A stretch of 15,140 nt of DNA from Rubrobacter sp. (lineage in GTDB: Bacteria > Actinomycetota > Rubrobacteria > Rubrobacterales > Rubrobacteraceae), in NCBI GenBank assembly GCA_016781775.1, contig JADDPR010000522.1, positions 1 to 15,140 on the forward strand, given 5' to 3'. Shown here one piece after another: positions 12,430-15,140 of this stretch (position 1 is the stretch's first letter; each line of letters begins with the position of its first letter). The notes under the pieces are model-generated. The model did not search any database, had not been told where the DNA came from, and saw nothing but the letters and a program-made list of their open reading frames with translations. The translations under genes and the position numbers were made by a program.

Positions 12430-14384
12430 GCCCTTCTTTCGCCCCCCTCCCAGTTGGCGACGCTCAAAGGGATGCGCACGCGTACCCTCGTGCCCTTGCC
12501 GGGCTCGCTCTCTACCTTCAGCTCCCCGCCCAGGGCGGTCGTCCGCTCGCGCATGCTCTTCTGTCCTATGCCCCCGGCCCGCGTAGCGCCCGGGTCGAAC
12601 CCCCGCCCGTCGTCCTCGACCTCCGCCACCAGCCCGTCCCCCTCCGTCCTCAGGCTCACCGACACGTTCTCGGCCCCCGAGTGGTGCCTGGCGTTGGTCA
12701 GGGCCTCTTGGACGACGCGCAACAGCTCCACCCCGGTCTCGCCGAGGGACGATGAGGGCACCCCTCCTCGGAGCTTTAGGCGCATGTTGCAGCGCGGGTT
12801 CATCTGGCGGTTCATCTCCAACAGGGCCCCCAACGCCTCGGGAAGCGGTCTATCTCGCTCCTCCTGCAGCCTGAGGTCGTAGACGGCCTCGCGCAGTCCT
12901 TGCGCCCCGCGCTGGAGCGAGACGACCACCTGCTCGAGCCGGTCGTCCAGCTCGACATCATCCAACAGTATCCGGGCGACTTGGGCCTCGGCCGTAGCGT
13001 AGGTGATGTCCTGGAGGGCCCCGTCGTGCAGGTCTCGGGCCATGCGGCTCCGCTCTGCCTCCCTGACCGCGCGCAGCGCCTCTTCTGCCCGCTTGCGCTC
13101 GGTGATGTCGCGCGTGACCTTGGCGAAGCCGCGCAGGTTGCCCTCCTCGTCCCTCAAGGCCGTGATGAGGATGCTCGCCCAGAAATTCGAGCCGTCCTTG
13201 CGCACCCTCAGGCCCTCCTCCTCGTAGGTGCCCTCGGCCTCGGCTATCTGCAGCTCGCGTGCGGGTTTGCCGCGTGCGACGTCCTCCTCCGGATAGAACA
13301 CCGAGAAGTGCCTCCCGATGATCTCGTGCGCCCGGTACCCTTTTATGCGCTCCGCCCCGAGGTTCCAGGTGGTGACGCGTCCCTCGGGGTCGAGCATAAA
13401 GATGGCGTAGTCCCTAACCCCCTCCACCAAGAGCCGGAACCGCTCCTCGCTCTCGCGCAGCGCCTCCTGGGCCTTCTTGCGCTCGGTCACGTCGCGCGCG
13501 ACCTTGGAGAAGCCGCACAGCTTACCCTCCTCGTCGCGCACGGGCCTCACGAACCCGCTGGCGAAGAACCTCGAGCCGTCCTTGCGCAAGTGCCAGCGCT
13601 CGTCCTCTGCCCTCCCCTCGGTCCGTGCCCTCCTCAACTCTTCGTCGGGCACGCCCCCCCGACGATCCTCGGGGGTGAACAGGAGGGAGCCTTGCTCACC
13701 GACGATCTCCCCTTTCTCGTAGCCGAAGAGGCGCTCGGCGCCCGCGTTCCAGCTCGCGACGCGCCCTTCGGTGTCCACCGCGAAGATGGCGTAGTCCTTC
13801 GCGCCCTCCAGCAAGAGCCGGTAACGCTCCTCGCTCTCGCGCAGCGTCCGCTCGCTGCTTCGAAGCCGGGCGACGGCGGCTTCGAGCTCGCCGGTGCGAG
13901 CCGCGACGGACCTCTCGAGACCCTCGTTCAGCCGCGCGATCTCCGCCTCGGCCCGCTCGCGTTCGGTCACGTCGCGCACGATGGCCAGCACGAAGCGCCC
14001 CTCGATCGCCGAGGCATCGGCCGGCTCCACGGGGCTCAGGGTAAACTCGACGCGGATCTCCTCGCCCGTTTTGCGCACGGCGGGGAGGCTCAGGACCGTT
14101 CTGGAGTCGACGTAGGGGCCGTGGCCCGTGTCGCGGTAACGGGCCATGCCCATCCGGTGCTGGGCCTTGAGGCGCTCGGGGACCAGATCCTCCACCTTGA
14201 ACTCGTCGAGTGCTTCCGAGCGCGAATACCCGAAGACCTCCGTGGCGGACGGGTTCCACAGGACGATCCGGCCGGTGGTGGCCTCCGCTACGATCACGGC
14301 GTCGCGGACGTTCTCGAAGAGCCTGCCGATGCCCAGGTCTTGCGGGCGCATGGGTTCGAGGCTTCTAAATTTCTCGCGGGCCAC
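12426..14384 (-). CDS. NarL-type sensor histidine kinase with three PAS domains
   Basis: 652 residues, no membrane helix, so cytosolic. PAS1 is about 20-140, followed by a coiled-coil linker (about 138-180). PAS2 (about 185-300) and PAS3 (about 310-428) are recent duplicates: both start LRESEER and contain a DYAIF stretch and an RKDGS loop, and each PAS ends in RDVTER or RDITER. The HisKA_3 dimerisation domain has ARDLHDGALQD with phospho-acceptor His453. The HATPase domain (about 550-642) has EALTNARHHSG, DDGRGFD and GGIGQKSMRER. HisKA_3 kinases work with LuxR/NarL-type regulators. The signal could be redox, oxygen or small ligands; no cofactor residue can be fixed. The GTG start at 14384 has GGAGAGGA 8 bases upstream. 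Its regulator is reduced to 11 codons, so the kinase is an orphan here or signals to a regulator encoded elsewhere. Confidence 0.9.
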   Translation of the reverse strand: MAREKFRSLEPMRPQDLGIGRLFENVRDAVIVAEATTGRIVLWNPSATEVFGYSRSEALDEFKVEDLVPERLKAQHRMGMARYRDTGHGPYVDSRTVLSLPAVRKTGEEIRVEFTLSPVEPADASAIEGRFVLAIVRDVTERERAEAEIARLNEGLERSVAARTGELEAAVARLRSSERTLRESEERYRLLLEGAKDYAIFAVDTEGRVASWNAGAERLFGYEKGEIVGEQGSLLFTPEDRRGGVPDEELRRARTEGRAEDERWHLRKDGSRFFASGFVRPVRDEEGKLCGFSKVARDVTERKKAQEALRESEERFRLLVEGVRDYAIFMLDPEGRVTTWNLGAERIKGYRAHEIIGRHFSVFYPEEDVARGKPARELQIAEAEGTYEEEGLRVRKDGSNFWASILITALRDEEGNLRGFAKVTRDITERKRAEEALRAVREAERSRMARDLHDGALQDITYATAEAQVARILLDDVELDDRLEQVVVSLQRGAQGLREAVYDLRLQEERDRPLPEALGALLEMNRQMNPRCNMRLKLRGGVPSSSLGETGVELLRVVQEALTNARHHSGAENVSVSLRTEGDGLVAEVEDDGRGFDPGATRAGGIGQKSMRERTTALGGELKVESEPGKGTRVRVRIPLSVANWEGGERRA

Positions 14385-14628
14385 GGCGGCGGTCCTCTCC
14401 CTGCACGGGACGGTGCTCCTCTTCTCCTAGGAACTTTCCTTGCATAAGAAGGTAGCCGGGTTTTTCACCTCGGGCAAGCGTACGCCGGCGTTGCAACGGG
14501 CATTCGGGAAAAGATACCCCAACTGGGGCAGAGAAAGACGTCTCACCACCAGGACGAAGGGGGCCTCGTACGCGAACCTTCGTAGGACGTTCGGTCCTTG
14601 CGCGGTACAAGCTCCGTATTCCCTGTGT

Positions 14629-14703
14629 GGGGGCGTAGCTCGATCGGTAGAGCGACGGCCCGTCCATCCGTCGGTTGTGGGTTCGAGTCCCACCGCCTTG
14701 CCA
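14629..14703 (+). tRNA. Degenerate tRNA-like sequence, probably a pseudo-tRNA
   Basis: Segment lengths follow a tRNA: acceptor GGGGGCG, TA, D arm GCTC-GATCGGTA-GAGC, anticodon arm ACGGC-CCGTCCA-TCCGT, T arm GTGGG-TTCGAGT-CCCAC, and an end in TTGCCA. Defects are visible. Position 33 is C rather than U, the last anticodon-stem pair is C-T, and the acceptor 3' strand CGCCTTG seems one base short, leaving a mismatch and two G-T pairs. Read literally the anticodon is GTC (Asp), but the body looks more like tRNA-Met. The 244 bases between it and the kinase start (14385-14628) hold no supported gene; a CCCCAACTGGGG hairpin is the only structure seen. Confidence 0.5.
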
Positions 14704-14774
14704 GAGAACGGACCCAAGCAACGGCTCGTAATTCAGGTGCGGATTTTGCAATTTTGAATCGAACGCGATTTATG

Positions 14775-15140
14775 GTGCGACGCCGGTGCAGCAGAGTTCT
14801 TAGGTGCAAGTCCCACCCCCCTTTCGGCATGGTCGAAGCGGGTCTACTCTGCCGCCGTTGGCTCCCGCGAGAAGGGTGGCAGCGCGTAAGGTCCGCATTG
14901 TAGGCTCGTACGAAGTCTGTCCTCTCGGCCCAAACGCACAAGCGACGGGGGATGCCGCAGATGCAACGGGAGAGCTAAGCGCAGATCTAGCCCAAGTGGA
15001 CTAGAAACGAACCGCTCATAGTAGGTAGCAAAAGATCGCCCGTTTGGCCGAGGGCGGCCCCCTTCCCATAGGACACAATCGTGTCAAGAGAAGGGGCAGC
15101 CGAACAGCGGGAGGGCACGAAATGAGAAAGCCAGTCTACT
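14775..15140 (+). mobile_element. Group II intron, 5' end (continues beyond window)
   Basis: The sequence opens with GTGCGACGCCGG, the GUGYG 5' consensus of bacterial group II introns. GGTGCAAGTCCC and a run of short helices follow, as expected of domain I. A nested hairpin (about 15058-15097, inner GACAC-AATC-GTGTC) comes just before an open frame that would sit in domain IV. About 347 bases lie ahead of that frame. Domains V and VI would follow the protein gene and are not in the window, so the class and the 3' end cannot be set. I do not recognise the exon it interrupts (…GCGATTTATG at 14765-14774); the insertion is 72 bases after the tRNA-like sequence. Confidence 0.65.
15122..15140 (+). 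CDS. Start of intron-encoded reverse transcriptase/maturase (partial)
   Basis: Only six codons (MRKPVY) are visible. ATG at 15122 has GGGAGGG 6 bases upstream. The position inside an apparent group II intron is the basis for the call; no RT motif is in the window. Such proteins splice their own intron and drive its retrohoming. Confidence 0.5.

Noticed and set aside
14440..14757. Plus-strand open frame of 105 codons over the tRNA-like sequence
   Set aside because: Its second half is just the translated tRNA-like region and there is no ribosome site before the ATG.
1..15140. CRISPR array or insertion sequence with transposase
   Set aside because: No series of spaced repeats and no DDE or other transposase motif was seen; the mobile DNA here is the tRNA-linked element and the intron.

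Overview
The window looks like a high-GC Gram-positive chromosome of the Rubrobacter type. The evidence is strong G/C codon bias, GTG and TTG starts behind purine-rich ribosome sites, an F420-type split-barrel enzyme, leaderless-looking promoters, and a NarL-type sensor kinase whose DLHDGALQD box resembles those I associate with Rubrobacter. The genus is an inference. The less GC-rich left 3.4 kb and the right 0.4 kb are mobile DNA; the middle is chromosome.

Left (1 to about 3434): the right end of an integrated element, probably an actinobacterial integrative and conjugative element (AICE) or a phage-like relative. All genes are on the minus strand: an excisionase-like helix-turn-helix protein, a repressor with two XRE domains, a primase-polymerase, and a PriCT-1/RepA-like helicase that runs off the left edge. 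The two regulator promoters share a palindromic operator. The element ends at a 47-base copy of the 3' half of a tRNA-Ala(CGC) gene, oriented so that the intact tRNA should lie beyond the left edge. No integrase is visible.

Middle (about 3450 to 14384): chromosomal genes. On the minus strand are a PPOX-class oxidoreductase, azlD-azlC (branched-chain amino acid export), a divergent PAP2-like membrane protein, a broken GNAT acetyltransferase, a PfkB sugar kinase with a type I mannose-6-phosphate isomerase upstream (both feeding fructose-6-phosphate), and a three-PAS histidine kinase. On the plus strand are a Nif3/DUF34 protein, the lipid II flippase murJ and a 78-residue hypothetical protein.

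This part carries scars. A LuxR/NarL-type DNA-binding tail (5357-5485) and an 11-codon response-regulator head (12394-12429, overlapping the kinase stop by ATGA) lie on the same strand in the correct order, 6.9 kb apart. They may be the two ends of the kinase's lost partner. A second, shorter tRNA-Ala 3'-end copy (12109-12132, minus) matches the first at 19 of 20 bases.

Right (14385-15140): a degenerate tRNA-like sequence, then the 5' end of a group II intron (GTGCGACG at 14775) whose maturase/reverse transcriptase open frame starts at 15122 and leaves the window.
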